This document shows, one piece after another, positions 36,402-44,801 of a stretch of 64,000 nt of DNA (positions within the stretch are counted from its first letter, which is position 1; each line of letters opens with the position of its first letter). A model generated the notes under the pieces. That model searched no databases and was not told where the DNA came from. It saw only the letters and a program-made list of their open reading frames with translations. A program made the translations under genes and the position numbers. Source of the stretch: Bradyrhizobium guangzhouense (GTDB lineage: Bacteria > Pseudomonadota > Alphaproteobacteria > Rhizobiales > Xanthobacteraceae). Where the stretch lies: NCBI RefSeq assembly GCF_004114955.1, contig NZ_CP030053.1, positions 6,386,001 through 6,450,000 of the forward strand, in the 5' to 3' direction.

Positions 36402-36507
36402 GTCATTTCCGGGGCGCGACGAAGTCGCGAACCCGGAATCCAACGAACGGCATACCAAGAGGCTGGATGGATTCCGGGCTCGATGCTGCGCATCGCCCCG
36501 GAATGAC
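36402..36507. repeat. Palindromic repeat, family A-related
   Basis: 106 bases bounded by GTCATTTCCGGGGC and GCCCCGGAATGAC, with internal CCCGGAATCCA and TGGATTCCGGG pairing across the centre and a GCGACGAAGTCGC hairpin. Sits between the promoter side of the GFA gene and the 3' end of the ene-reductase. Arms match the short hairpin at 26932-26971. Confidence 0.8.
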
Positions 36508-36516
36508 AGGAGGGGA

Positions 36517-37644
36517 TTACGCCGGCGTCAGCTCGTCATACCCAGGATAATCCGTATACCCCTTCTCCTCGCCGCCATAGAACGTCGCGCGGTTATATGG
36601 CGTGATCGGATAACCGTGCTCGAGCCGTCGCGGCAGATCGGGGTTGGAGATGAAGATGCGGCCGAAAGCGATGATGTCGGCATGGCCATCGGCAATCGCG
36701 GCATTCGCGGTCTCGCCGGTGAAGCCCCCGGCGGTCATCAGCACGCCGCTGTAGTAGGGGCGGAACAGCACCATGGCAGAGGGCACGTTCTCCCAATGGA
36801 CGTCGGCGCGGCCGGCGCCGCTGGAGCGCGGCTCGATGAAATGCAGATAGGCCAGACCGAGCTTGTCGAGCGCCTTCACCAATTGGGTGTAGAGCGGCAT
36901 CGGATCGGGCTCCGCTGAATCATTGGCGATGCCGTGCGGCGACAGCCGCACGCCGACACGGTTCGCGCCCCACACATCGATCGCGGCCTGGGTGACTTCA
37001 AGCAGCAGTCGCGTGCGGTTCTCGATCGAGCCACCATATTGATCGGTGCGCTGGTTGCTGCGCGACTGGAGGAACTGCTCGAGCAGATAGCCATTGGCGC
37101 CGTGGATCTCGACGCCATCGAACCCGGCCGCGAGCGCGTTCTTCGCGCCCTGCCGGAAAGCCTCGACGATGCCCTTGACCTCGTCGGTCTCGAGCGCGCG
37201 CGGCGTCTCGTAATCGGCGATCTTGCCGTCGGCGGTCATCGCCTTCATGCCTTCGGCCCTGATCGGGATCGCCGAAGCCGAGACCGGCAGCTCACCGCCA
37301 TGGAAGGAGGAATGCGAGACGCGGCCGACATGCCAGAGCTGGAGGAAGATGATGCCGCCCTTGGCATGCACGGCATCCGTCACCCTGCGCCAGCCCGCGA
37401 TCTGCGCGTCCGTATAGATGCCCGGCGTCGCCGGATTGCCGCGCCCGTGCGAGAGCACCGGCGAGGCTTCGGCGATGATCAGGCCGCCTTTCGTCGCGCG
37501 CTGGCCATAATACTCGGCGTTGAGCGGCCGCGGCGAAAAGCTTTCGCGCTCGGCCCGCATGCGTGTCAGCGGCGCCATCGCGACGCGATGCGCAAGCTTG
37601 TAAGGACCGACCTGCAACGGTTGAAACAACGCTGGATATTTCAT
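36517..37644 (-). CDS. Old yellow enzyme family alkene reductase (NemA type)
   Basis: 375 residues, TIM-barrel FMN enzyme. MAPLTRMRA near the start, LQLWHVGRVSH, the catalytic pair and loop in GVEIHGANGYLLEQFLQ, SNQRTDQYGGSIENR, and C-terminal ADIIAFGRIFISNPDLP for phosphate binding. It reduces activated alkenes, nitro-esters or N-ethylmaleimide with NAD(P)H. It lies 104 bases downstream of an aldehyde dehydrogenase on the same strand, so both may deal with reactive carbonyls. The three-prime side abuts a palindromic repeat. Confidence 0.93.
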   Translation of the reverse strand: MKYPALFQPLQVGPYKLAHRVAMAPLTRMRAERESFSPRPLNAEYYGQRATKGGLIIAEASPVLSHGRGNPATPGIYTDAQIAGWRRVTDAVHAKGGIIFLQLWHVGRVSHSSFHGGELPVSASAIPIRAEGMKAMTADGKIADYETPRALETDEVKGIVEAFRQGAKNALAAGFDGVEIHGANGYLLEQFLQSRSNQRTDQYGGSIENRTRLLLEVTQAAIDVWGANRVGVRLSPHGIANDSAEPDPMPLYTQLVKALDKLGLAYLHFIEPRSSGAGRADVHWENVPSAMVLFRPYYSGVLMTAGGFTGETANAAIADGHADIIAFGRIFISNPDLPRRLEHGYPITPYNRATFYGGEEKGYTDYPGYDELTPA

Positions 37645-37748
37645 ACTGGCCCCAGTTGGCTATGAAAGGATGCTGATCATATAGCGAGGGGCGGCCACCG
37701 GAAAAGGTGCCGCCCCACCAAAAGCAGTTATTCCCTCGTGCGGAACGC

Positions 37749-39245
37749 TTACGCCGTCTTGACCCAGACGGCCTTCACATTGAGATATTCCTCGACGTGC
37801 TGCTTGCCGGATTCGCGGCCATAGCCGCTCATCTTGTAGCCGCCGAACGGCACGGCTGGGTCCATCGCCTGGTAGCAATTCACCCAGACCGAACCGGCGC
37901 GCAGGCGTTTTGCGACCGCATGGGCCTTGGTGACGTCACGCGTCCACAGGCCGGAACCGAGGCCGAAGGTGGTGTTGTTGGCACGCTTGACCAGCTCGTC
38001 CATGTCCTTGAACGCAATCGCGGAGATGACGGGACCGAAGATCTCCTCCTGCGCGATCCGCATGTTGTCCTGGACGCCCGCGAACACCGTCGGTGAGACG
38101 AAGAAGCCCTTCGACAGCGCGCCCTCGGTGACGCGGCCGCCGCCGGCGAGCGCACGCGCACCTTCCTTCTGGCCGATGTCGAGATAGCCGGTGACGCGCT
38201 CGAGCTGCTGCTCGGAGACCAGCGGGCCGATCTGGACGTTGGGATCGAGCCCGTTGCCGACTTGCAGCTTCTTGCCGAACTCGGCGACGCGGCCGACGAA
38301 CTCTTCGTAGATGGCCTGCTCGACGAACAGGCGCGTGCCGGCGCTGCAGATTTGACCCGAATTGGCGAACACCGCCATCGCGGCGCCCGGCACGGCGGCA
38401 TCGAGATCGGCATCGGCGAACACGATGTCAGGCGACTTGCCGCCCAGCTCGAGCGAGACGCGCTTGAGGTTGCCGGCCGACGCACGAATGATCGACTGGC
38501 CCGTCACATGCGAGCCGGTGAAGGCGACCTTGTCGACATCATGGTGCGAGGCAAGCGCAGCGCCCGCGGTCTCGCCATAGCCGGGCACGACATTGACGAC
38601 GCCGGGCGGAATGCCGGCTTCCATCGCGAGCTCGGCGATGCGGAGCGACGTCAGCGGCGCCTCTTCGGCGGGCTTGAGGACCACGGTGCAGCCGGTCGCG
38701 ATCGCAGGACCGATCTTCCAGATCGTCGCGGTGAGCGGACCGTTCCAGGGAATGATAGCGCCGACGACGCCGATCGGCTCCTTCAGCGTGTAGGAGAAGA
38801 TCTCGCCGGGCAGCGAGTTCTCGATGGTCTCACCGTGGATCGCCGTGGCCTGACCGGCGTAGTAGCGCAGCATGCCGACAGCGCGCAGGCGATAGGCGCG
38901 GGTGCGGCTGAGCGGCGCGCCCATGTCGAGCGTGTCGAGCTGCGACAATTCGTCGAAATTCTTCTCGACGAGGTCGGCGAGCTTGAGCAGCAGGTTCTGC
39001 CGTTCGAACGGCTTGACCTTGCTCCACGGCCCCTCGAAGGCGCGGCGCGCGGCCGCGACCGCCCGATCGATGTCGTCCTTGTCGCCTTCGGCGACGGTTG
39101 CCAGCAATTCGCCGGTGGCGGGATTGTGGGTCTCGAAGCGCTTGCCGGACGCGGCATCGACCCACTTCCCGTCGATCAGCATCTGCTTGTAGGACCCGTT
39201 GGCGAACGGATGGCGCGTGATCGGAATAGCCTGCGACACAGCCAT
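37749..39245 (-). CDS. NAD(P)-dependent aldehyde dehydrogenase
   Basis: 498 residues, standard ALDH length. Cofactor motif FTGSHVTGQSI, catalytic glutamate in LELGGKSPDIV, nucleophile cysteine in NSGQICSAGTRLFVE, and the late PFGGYKMSGYGRESG-type motif. It oxidises an aldehyde to the carboxylate; the ALDH1/betaine-aldehyde/PhcA-like subgroups cannot be separated here. GGGAG precedes ATG 39245. First gene of a probable two-gene unit with the ene-reductase; divergent from the SDR gene. Confidence 0.93.
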   Translation of the reverse strand: MAVSQAIPITRHPFANGSYKQMLIDGKWVDAASGKRFETHNPATGELLATVAEGDKDDIDRAVAAARRAFEGPWSKVKPFERQNLLLKLADLVEKNFDELSQLDTLDMGAPLSRTRAYRLRAVGMLRYYAGQATAIHGETIENSLPGEIFSYTLKEPIGVVGAIIPWNGPLTATIWKIGPAIATGCTVVLKPAEEAPLTSLRIAELAMEAGIPPGVVNVVPGYGETAGAALASHHDVDKVAFTGSHVTGQSIIRASAGNLKRVSLELGGKSPDIVFADADLDAAVPGAAMAVFANSGQICSAGTRLFVEQAIYEEFVGRVAEFGKKLQVGNGLDPNVQIGPLVSEQQLERVTGYLDIGQKEGARALAGGGRVTEGALSKGFFVSPTVFAGVQDNMRIAQEEIFGPVISAIAFKDMDELVKRANNTTFGLGSGLWTRDVTKAHAVAKRLRAGSVWVNCYQAMDPAVPFGGYKMSGYGRESGKQHVEEYLNVKAVWVKTA

Positions 39246-39433
39246 GTCTGCACTCCCTAGGTTTTATGATTTTGATGGGCTCGATCTGGCCGGGATCGTT
39301 AGGTCGAAGAGGATACAGCGGCGCCGGAAACGCGTAAAGTCGGCGCGGAACGAAGCCCTGCCATGCCGACTTGTGCAGGGTCGGGCGAATGCCATGTTAT
39401 AGCTCGAGCAAGATCCACGCCTGGAGAACAGCC

Positions 39434-40279
39434 ATGCCGCATCCTGTCATCGCCAAGGGCAATGTTGCCGTGATCACCGGCGGCGCTTCCGGCATCGGTT
39501 TCGCCGCGGCCCTGGCGTTCGCACGCGCCGGGATGAAAGTGTGCATCGCCGATGTCGACGAGGCCAGCCTGGCAGAAGCTGCAACAAAACTGTCATCGAT
39601 CGCAGGCGCAGCGAACGTGATGACATCAGCAACCGACGTCAGCCGGATCGAGAGCGTGACGGAACTTGAACGCGCCGTGGGCGCGCATTTCGGCGGCACC
39701 GACCTGTTGATGAACAATGCCGGCATCCAGCCGGGCAGCACGCTGTTCGGCGAGCCGGACCATTGGCAGCACATCATCGGCGTCAACATGTGGGCCATCA
39801 TCAACGGCACACGCATCTTCGCGCCGAACATGATCGCACGCAGCAAGGCCGGGGTGATCATCAACACCGGTTCCAAGCAAGGCATCACCACCCCGCCCGG
39901 CGATCCCGCCTACAATGTCTCCAAGGCCGGCGTGAAGGCGTTTACGGAGGCGCTTCAGCACGAGCTGCGCAACACCAGGGATTGCCACGTCACGGCGCAT
40001 CTCTTGATCCCCGGCTTCGTGTTCACGAGGCTCACCGCCAAGGGCCGCACCGAAAAGCCCGCCGCCGCCTGGACGCCCGAGCAGACCGTCGAGTTCATGC
40101 TGGCGCGGCTTGAGGCCGGCGATTTCTACATCCTCTGCCCCGACAACGATGTGCCGCGCGTGCTCGACGAGAAGCGCATGCTGTGGGCCGCCGGCGACAT
40201 CGTCGAGAATCGCCCGCCACTGTCGCGCTGGCACCCGGATTACGCAGACGCGTTCAAACGATTTGTGGAAGGGACGTGA
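39434..40279 (+). CDS. SDR family NAD(P)-dependent oxidoreductase
   Basis: 281 residues from ATG 39434 with GGAG upstream; the frame continues to 39371 but without a ribosome site. Rossmann TGGASGIG near residue 15, acidic IADVDE (NAD preference), NNAG, catalytic INTGSKQG serine and YNVSK. The C-terminal part (ENRPPLSRWHPDY) is long for a classical SDR. It oxidises or reduces an alcohol/ketone; substrate unknown. Divergent from the aldehyde dehydrogenase by 188 bases. Confidence 0.92.
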   Translation: MPHPVIAKGNVAVITGGASGIGFAAALAFARAGMKVCIADVDEASLAEAATKLSSIAGAANVMTSATDVSRIESVTELERAVGAHFGGTDLLMNNAGIQPGSTLFGEPDHWQHIIGVNMWAIINGTRIFAPNMIARSKAGVIINTGSKQGITTPPGDPAYNVSKAGVKAFTEALQHELRNTRDCHVTAHLLIPGFVFTRLTAKGRTEKPAAAWTPEQTVEFMLARLEAGDFYILCPDNDVPRVLDEKRMLWAAGDIVENRPPLSRWHPDYADAFKRFVEGT

Positions 40280-40290
40280 TCTTCTTCCTT

Positions 40291-40429
40291 CTTCCCTTGT
40301 GGGAGATGGTGGCGCGAAGCGCCGGATGAGGGCTCCGCAAACTTAGGCGAGGGAGGGCTCATGGAGAGAGACCCCTCACCCGTCTCGCCGCTACGCGGCG
40401 AGCCACCCTCTCCCACAAGGGGAGAGGGT
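40291..40429. repeat. Palindromic repeat, family B
   Basis: 139 bases: CTTCCCTTGTGGGAG at the left, CTCTCCCACAAGGGGAGAGGG at the right (paired arms), and GCGCGAAGCGC plus CTCGCCGCTACGCGGCGAG hairpins inside. It lies between the convergent SDR and zinc-ribbon genes. Confidence 0.8.
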
Positions 40430-40436
40430 AAGAATC

Positions 40437-40643
40437 CTACAGCGTCTCTTGCTTGTGTCCGCAATTCTTGCAGGCGAACTTGACGCGGCTCTGGCCTTTT
40501 TCCGCCTGCACCCGGTTCGGCGCGCCGCATTTGCCGCAGACGGCCTCGATGCGGGTGGTGCCCTGCTTCACGACGATGGTCTTCTTTTCCATCGATTCGC
40601 GGATCAGGCGCTCGGCCTCTTCACGCAGGGATTGTTTCGACAA
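40437..40643 (-). CDS. Small zinc-ribbon protein
   Basis: 68 residues. A charged helical N-terminus (SLREEAERLIRESMEKK) and two CxxC pairs, CGKC and CKNC, spaced 18 residues apart as in a zinc ribbon. Soluble. No catalytic residues; it likely binds nucleic acid or a partner. The start ATG at 40643 lacks an obvious ribosome site but the coding bias and motif are convincing. No functional context. Confidence 0.75.
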   Translation of the reverse strand: MSKQSLREEAERLIRESMEKKTIVVKQGTTRIEAVCGKCGAPNRVQAEKGQSRVKFACKNCGHKQETL

Positions 40644-40714
40644 AGCTCGTCTCCGCCTCTGAAAGCGCGAGAGCCATATCGTACCTGCGTGCGAATCTCA
40701 ATCGGCAATGCCGA

Positions 40715-41128
40715 TCAGACCTCGACAATTACATAGGAGTCTTCGACATGGACCGGGAAAGTCTCGGCGACATACGGCCCCTTCTGCAATTCGTCGCCGC
40801 GTTCCACAGCAACCGGATATGACCGGATCTTGAACCGTTTCGGGTCGAACCAGGACTGGCCGTTGCGCATGTCGAATTCCCAGCCGTGCCAGGGACAGCG
40901 CAGCATCTCGCCGACGCGCGAACGCTCATAGACGCCGGGCTCCGGCGAGGTCAGCCGCGCCACGCAAGCGGCCTTCTCCAGTGGCGCGCCTTCGTGCGGA
41001 CAGCGGTTCAATAGCGCGAAGAACTCGCCATTGACATGGAACACGACGATATCGCGCCCGGCGACATCGACGACCTTGTTGCCGCCGGGTGGAATCTCCG
41101 AAGTCGACGCGACGATGTGACGGGCCAT
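40715..41128 (-). CDS. Rieske [2Fe-2S] ferredoxin-like protein
   Basis: 137 residues from ATG 41128. Cluster ligands CPH (C43, H45) and CPWH (C78, H81) are present, with GWEFD after. The spacing between the two ligand boxes, 32 residues, is about twice that of typical Rieske ferredoxins, because of an insertion around SPEPGVYERS. It transfers electrons to an oxygenase, but no oxygenase alpha subunit is nearby. It begins 7 bases after the stop of the amidohydrolase, so it is in one operon with two amidohydrolases. The upstream in-frame ATG 41161 would overlap that gene. Confidence 0.9.
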   Translation of the reverse strand: MARHIVASTSEIPPGGNKVVDVAGRDIVVFHVNGEFFALLNRCPHEGAPLEKAACVARLTSPEPGVYERSRVGEMLRCPWHGWEFDMRNGQSWFDPKRFKIRSYPVAVERGDELQKGPYVAETFPVHVEDSYVIVEV

Positions 41129-41135
41129 ACCAATC

Positions 41136-42248
41136 TCAGAACTTGTAGACCGCGCGGGCATTGGTGCTGAAGATCTTCTTCCGCTCGGCCTCAGTCAGCG
41201 GCGTCTTGAAGGCGAAGCGCGGATCGTCGAAATCCCAGTGCGGGTAGTCCGACGAGAACAGCAACCGGTCGATGCCGACCCATTCGATCAGCGCGCGCAG
41301 ATGCCGCGCCTCGTCCGGCTCGTCGATCGGCTGGGTCGTGAACCAGAAATGCTCGCGGACATATTCCGAGGGCTTGCGCTTGAGATGCGGGACCTCGCTG
41401 CGGAAGCGCTCGAAATGCTGATCCATGCGCCAGACCGCCGAGGGAATCCAGCCGAAACCGCCCTCGATGAAGACGATCTTCAGTTTCGGGAACCGCTCCG
41501 GCACGCCTTCGATGACGAGGCTGGCGAGCTGCGCTGCGATCGTGTGGGCGTTGGACTGATGCTCCTCGACATAATAAGACGGCCAGCCGCCGCCGGTCGG
41601 CGCATGGCCGCCATAGCCGCCGACATGGATGCCGAGCGGAAGGTCCAGCGCCTGCGCGCGCTCGTAGATCGGCCAGTAGCGTCGGCGCCCGAGCGGCTCG
41701 TTGGCGCGCGGCGAGACGTTGATCTGGATGTATTCGCCAGTTTTGGCGCAGCGCTCGATCTCGGTGAGCGCCAGATCCACCCCGTCCTGCCCGACCAGGA
41801 TCGAGGCTTTCAGGCGAGGATCGCGATGCGACCAGAACGCCAGCTGCCAATCATTGATGGCGCGCTGGATCGCGGCGCCGAACTCCAGATTCTGCTGCGA
41901 GAAGATGAAGAGATCGAGCACCTGCAGAATCCCGAACTCGACGTCGAGCGGATCGAGATGCTGCTTCTGCATGAAGGCGAGATCGGAGCCCGGCGGCCCG
42001 CCCGTCGGCGGCCAGGCATCGCGCCGCGCGATCAACGGCGACGACCGCGGATAGGGCGTCGTGAAGAGATAGGGCGTGCGCAGATGGCTGCCATATTCCT
42101 TCAAATGCTGCCGCCAGCGTTTGGGCAGGAATTCGTTGAGATCATCGTGAGAATGCAGGCTCGGATGCACGTCGCAATCGACGATACGCAGCCTTGATGC
42201 AGCGGGCTTCTCATCGTCACGCAGCGGACGGTCGATGACTTCACTCAT
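41136..42248 (-). CDS. Amidohydrolase family protein (amidohydrolase 2)
   Basis: 370 residues from ATG 42248, which has a strong AAGGAGG. DCDVHPSLHS near residue 20 supplies metal-binding D/H, GIHVGGYGGH is in the barrel, and LLFSSDYPHWDFDDPR is the C-terminal aspartate. These TIM-barrel metalloenzymes often decarboxylate or hydrolyse aromatic acids or lactones. It is a paralogue of the upstream gene (shared DPRLKASI/DPRLRASI, FSSDYPHWDF/FASDYPHWQF blocks). Second gene of the operon; Rieske protein follows. Confidence 0.9.
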   Translation of the reverse strand: MSEVIDRPLRDDEKPAASRLRIVDCDVHPSLHSHDDLNEFLPKRWRQHLKEYGSHLRTPYLFTTPYPRSSPLIARRDAWPPTGGPPGSDLAFMQKQHLDPLDVEFGILQVLDLFIFSQQNLEFGAAIQRAINDWQLAFWSHRDPRLKASILVGQDGVDLALTEIERCAKTGEYIQINVSPRANEPLGRRRYWPIYERAQALDLPLGIHVGGYGGHAPTGGGWPSYYVEEHQSNAHTIAAQLASLVIEGVPERFPKLKIVFIEGGFGWIPSAVWRMDQHFERFRSEVPHLKRKPSEYVREHFWFTTQPIDEPDEARHLRALIEWVGIDRLLFSSDYPHWDFDDPRFAFKTPLTEAERKKIFSTNARAVYKF

Positions 42249-42281
42249 GCGAACCTCCTTAAGACCTGTTCGGCAGTTCTT

Positions 42282-42306
42282 CACCTCTCCCCGACGGGGA
42301 GAGGTG
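42282..42306. repeat. Short hairpin of family B in operon
   Basis: Perfect inverted repeat CACCTCTCCCC (42282-42292), loop GAC, GGGGAGAGGTG (42296-42306), in the 103-base gap between the two amidohydrolase genes. It has the same arm sequence as the ends of the element at 27740-27860 and could tune downstream expression. Confidence 0.75.
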
Positions 42307-42351
42307 TGGCACCGACGATTCGGCTCCGAGATGGGACACCCTCAACATGGT

Positions 42352-43416
42352 TCACGCATCCAGCCTCAGCCGCGGAAACGTCTCCAGCGGATTGTCGACG
42401 CACATTTTCTCGATGATGCTCTTGGGCAGGTTCGGCGGGATCGGATCGTCGCCGTCGAACTGCCAATGTGGATAGTCTGACGCGAACAGGAACATCTTTT
42501 CGGAGCCGATCTGGTCGATGATCTCCTCGACGCTTTTGGCGTCGCCCGGCGCATCGAAGGGTTGCATGGTGACACGGAAATTCTCCCGGATGATCGATGC
42601 GGGCTCGCGCTCGACCCAGGGCACCTCGACGCGCACGCCGCGCCAGGTCTTGTTGGCGCGCCACATGAAGGCCGGCAGCCAGCTCACGCCCGACTCCATC
42701 AGCACGACCTTGAGACCAGGATATTTCCCGAACACGCCCTCATAGATCAGGCTCAAGATCTGTGCCTGAAACGCCTGCGCCTCGACGAAATAATATTCGT
42801 AACGGTGCGACGGCCAGCCGGCGGAGCTCGGCGCCTGGCGATATTGCGTGCCGGCATGAATTGCGAGCGGCAGCTTGTATTTTTCCGCGAGCTGATAGAC
42901 CGGCCAGAAATGCCGGCGGCCCAGCAAGGTTTCGCCCTGCGCGAGCACCAAGATGGACACAAAGCGACTGTCGCTCGCACGGCGCTCGATCTCCTCCATC
43001 GCCAGATCAGGCGCCTGCATCGGCACCACGATCGAGGCGCGCAGGCGCGGATCGCGCGACAGCCATTCGGCGGCGATCCAGTCGTTGATGGCCCTGCAGA
43101 AGTCCGCTGCCATGTAGGAATCGAATACGGCCTGGGCGCCGTAGAGCACGTTCAGGATGGCGTGGCTTGCGCCGAGCTGGTCGAACGCCCCTTTCTGCAC
43201 CATGGCAAGATCGGACCCCGGCTTGCCGCCATTGGCCAGCCGCCAATCGGCGCGACCCGAAAGCGGCATGCTCGGCGGATAGGAAGTGAGATCGAGGCCG
43301 TCGATGGCGCGGCTCACCACCTGCTCTTTCCAGTGATCGCTGAGATAGGGCAGCAGCGTCGTACGCGTGCCACCAACCGCCGGGTGGATATCGCAGTCGA
43401 TCCGCGTCACCGCCAT
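42352..43416 (-). CDS. Amidohydrolase family protein (amidohydrolase 2)
   Basis: 354 residues from ATG 43416, chosen over 43434 because GAGGAAG sits at the right distance. DCDIHPAVGG near residue 7, LAIHAGTQYRQAP, VVLMESGVSWLP and LFASDYPHWQFDGDDP define the amidohydrolase-2 barrel. First gene of a three-gene operon with its paralogue and a Rieske protein. The reaction (hydrolytic or decarboxylating) and substrate are not deducible. Its promoter lies in the 269-base upstream gap. Confidence 0.9.
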   Translation of the reverse strand: MAVTRIDCDIHPAVGGTRTTLLPYLSDHWKEQVVSRAIDGLDLTSYPPSMPLSGRADWRLANGGKPGSDLAMVQKGAFDQLGASHAILNVLYGAQAVFDSYMAADFCRAINDWIAAEWLSRDPRLRASIVVPMQAPDLAMEEIERRASDSRFVSILVLAQGETLLGRRHFWPVYQLAEKYKLPLAIHAGTQYRQAPSSAGWPSHRYEYYFVEAQAFQAQILSLIYEGVFGKYPGLKVVLMESGVSWLPAFMWRANKTWRGVRVEVPWVEREPASIIRENFRVTMQPFDAPGDAKSVEEIIDQIGSEKMFLFASDYPHWQFDGDDPIPPNLPKSIIEKMCVDNPLETFPRLRLDA

Positions 43417-43631
43417 GGATGCTTCCTCGGGCAATCTCTATTGGCGGCGTTCTCTGCGCCGCCTGTGCAGAGTGCTCCGAGCCAAACCGGCGCGCAAGGG
43501 TGTCGGCCGGCGCGATCCGTCATGGCTCGGTTGCATTTCGCAGGCGCGATATGGGATCAGGCGGAAGCGCCTGAATCCGCGATCGGACTCTGCAAAGGAT
43601 GTTCTTTCGGCCGCTGCTGCAAATGACATGC

Positions 43632-43669
43632 GCGAAAGCGGCGGATGCTCCAGCATCCGCCGCTTTCGC
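43632..43669 (-). terminator. Strong stem-loop after the YiaA-like gene
   Basis: Perfect 18-base arms GCGAAAGCGGCGGATGCT (43632-43649) and its complement (43652-43669) around CC. It is 17 bases past the stop of the YiaA-like gene on the minus strand. No T-tract follows, so it is a terminator-like or transcript-protecting structure; it also shields the amidohydrolase promoter downstream from readthrough. Confidence 0.7.
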
Positions 43670-43685
43670 TTCCGACGTTGTCGGC

Positions 43686-43961
43686 TCACGCAGCCTTGGA
43701 GACCTCCATCAGCAACCGCTCGGCCTTGGCATCCTCGATGCGGTTCACGAGACGGCTGCTTTCGTGGTTGTCACGCACGGTCTTGGTCAAAGTGACACAG
43801 GTCTGGATCAGCATCACGATGCCCATGGTGAGATAGCCCTTCATCCAGAGATCGATCGGCAGGAAGAAGACGCCGAGGGCGACCAGGAAGGCGGAGGCTG
43901 CGAAGGACGCGTAGGTGAAGGTCACCCAGGCGCCGCTGTGGGGTTGGCCGTTCTGGTTCAT
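43686..43961 (-). CDS. YiaA/YiaB-family inner membrane protein
   Basis: 91 residues from ATG 43961. An ATG two codons earlier (43967) abuts the AGGAG box directly, so the second ATG with a 6-base spacing is the likely start. Two membrane helices (about 14-35 and 40-58) and the family motif TKTVRDNHE after helix 2. Function unknown; E. coli YiaA is a small inner-membrane protein. Follows the PspA-like gene by 43 bases, suggesting one membrane-stress operon under the divergent TetR protein. Confidence 0.85.
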   Translation of the reverse strand: MNQNGQPHSGAWVTFTYASFAASAFLVALGVFFLPIDLWMKGYLTMGIVMLIQTCVTLTKTVRDNHESSRLVNRIEDAKAERLLMEVSKAA

Positions 43962-44004
43962 GGTCATCTCCTGTAGGTTCTGATGAGGTTGATTGGGTTT
44001 GAGC

Positions 44005-44700
44005 TCAGGCAGTCGTTGGGCGACTGGACTTCAGCCGCGCCAGCACGTCGTCCGCGGTTGTCTTGAGCCGGGGGCCAAAACCCTGTTCGGCGAGCCTCTC
44101 GGCGGTGGCGAGCGGGCCTGTGGCCGCATCGAGCTCGACCAGCGCGTCATCGGCGGCCTGCGCCTCGATCTGGCGCTCGCGCAGACGCCGCAGAGTGCTC
44201 TCGGCCTCGGGCAGCGTAGATTCATAAGGGCGTGCCGCCTCGATGCCGCTGCGACGAAGCGAGCGCACCGCTTCCGAAGCGCGGGCGACACGGCGGCCGC
44301 GATCGAGCTCGGTGATGCGGGCCTGCGCGCTCGCGACATGGCGCTTCAACCTGATAATCTCGGTTGCGAACAGCGCCCTCGCCGTCAGTGCCGCGTCGCG
44401 ATCAGCCTCGAGGCCCGCGATGGCTTCAGCGGCCTCCTTGGCAAGATCCTCGCGGCCACCATCGAGAGCTGCGACCGCGCGGGTCTCGAGGTCGGCGATC
44501 CGCGCGACCGTGGCTTCGAGCTTGCGGCCTTCCTGCTGGTCCTGCGCGATCGCCAGCGCCAGCGTCCGCTTGCTGCGCTCGACGGCCGCGGCCGTATCGC
44601 GCATCTGCTGATCGAGGATCAGCAGGGCCGTGCGGTCCTCCAGCTCCTCGCCGGCAGCGGCCACGCTGCCGCGGAAAAGTGTGACGACAGTCTTGAACAT
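44005..44700 (-). CDS. PspA/IM30-family coiled-coil protein
   Basis: 231 residues from ATG 44700, with GGGAG 6 bases upstream. The longer frame to 44757 runs through operator sites and is rejected. It starts MFKTVVTLFRGSV (an amphipathic helix) and contains long alpha-helical coiled coil (about 25-190), with KSSRPTTA at the end. PspA/IM30 proteins bind stressed inner membrane and polymerise into scaffolds. Operon with YiaA-like gene, regulated probably by the TetR gene 44802, not by PspF/sigma-54. Homology is from fold pattern; identity with classic PspA is low. Confidence 0.78.
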   Translation of the reverse strand: MFKTVVTLFRGSVAAAGEELEDRTALLILDQQMRDTAAAVERSKRTLALAIAQDQQEGRKLEATVARIADLETRAVAALDGGREDLAKEAAEAIAGLEADRDAALTARALFATEIIRLKRHVASAQARITELDRGRRVARASEAVRSLRRSGIEAARPYESTLPEAESTLRRLRERQIEAQAADDALVELDAATGPLATAERLAEQGFGPRLKTTADDVLARLKSSRPTTA

Positions 44701-44715
44701 TGCTTGCTCCCTGTT

Positions 44716-44785
44716 ATGAGCATTGCTCATAGAAGCTTTGTAGCAGATCTTGAGCATTGCTCAAGAGAAATTTGAGCAATGCTCA
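44716..44785. promoter_or_regulatory. Three-copy palindromic operator
   Basis: Three copies of TGAGCAWTGCTCA in the 101-base divergent gap: ATGAGCATTGCTCAT (44716-44730), CTTGAGCATTGCTCAAG (44749-44765) and TGAGCAATGCTCA (44773-44785). Centres are 34 and 22 bases apart. The outer sites lie 16 and 17 bases from the two start codons, so one dimeric repressor could block both promoters. The adjacent TetR protein is the obvious ligand. Confidence 0.85.
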
Positions 44786-44801
44786 CACAATTGGTTGATG
44801 C

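Noticed and set aside
44701..44757. Extended start of the PspA-like protein
   Set aside because: Runs through the operator palindromes; ATG 44700 has a ribosome site.
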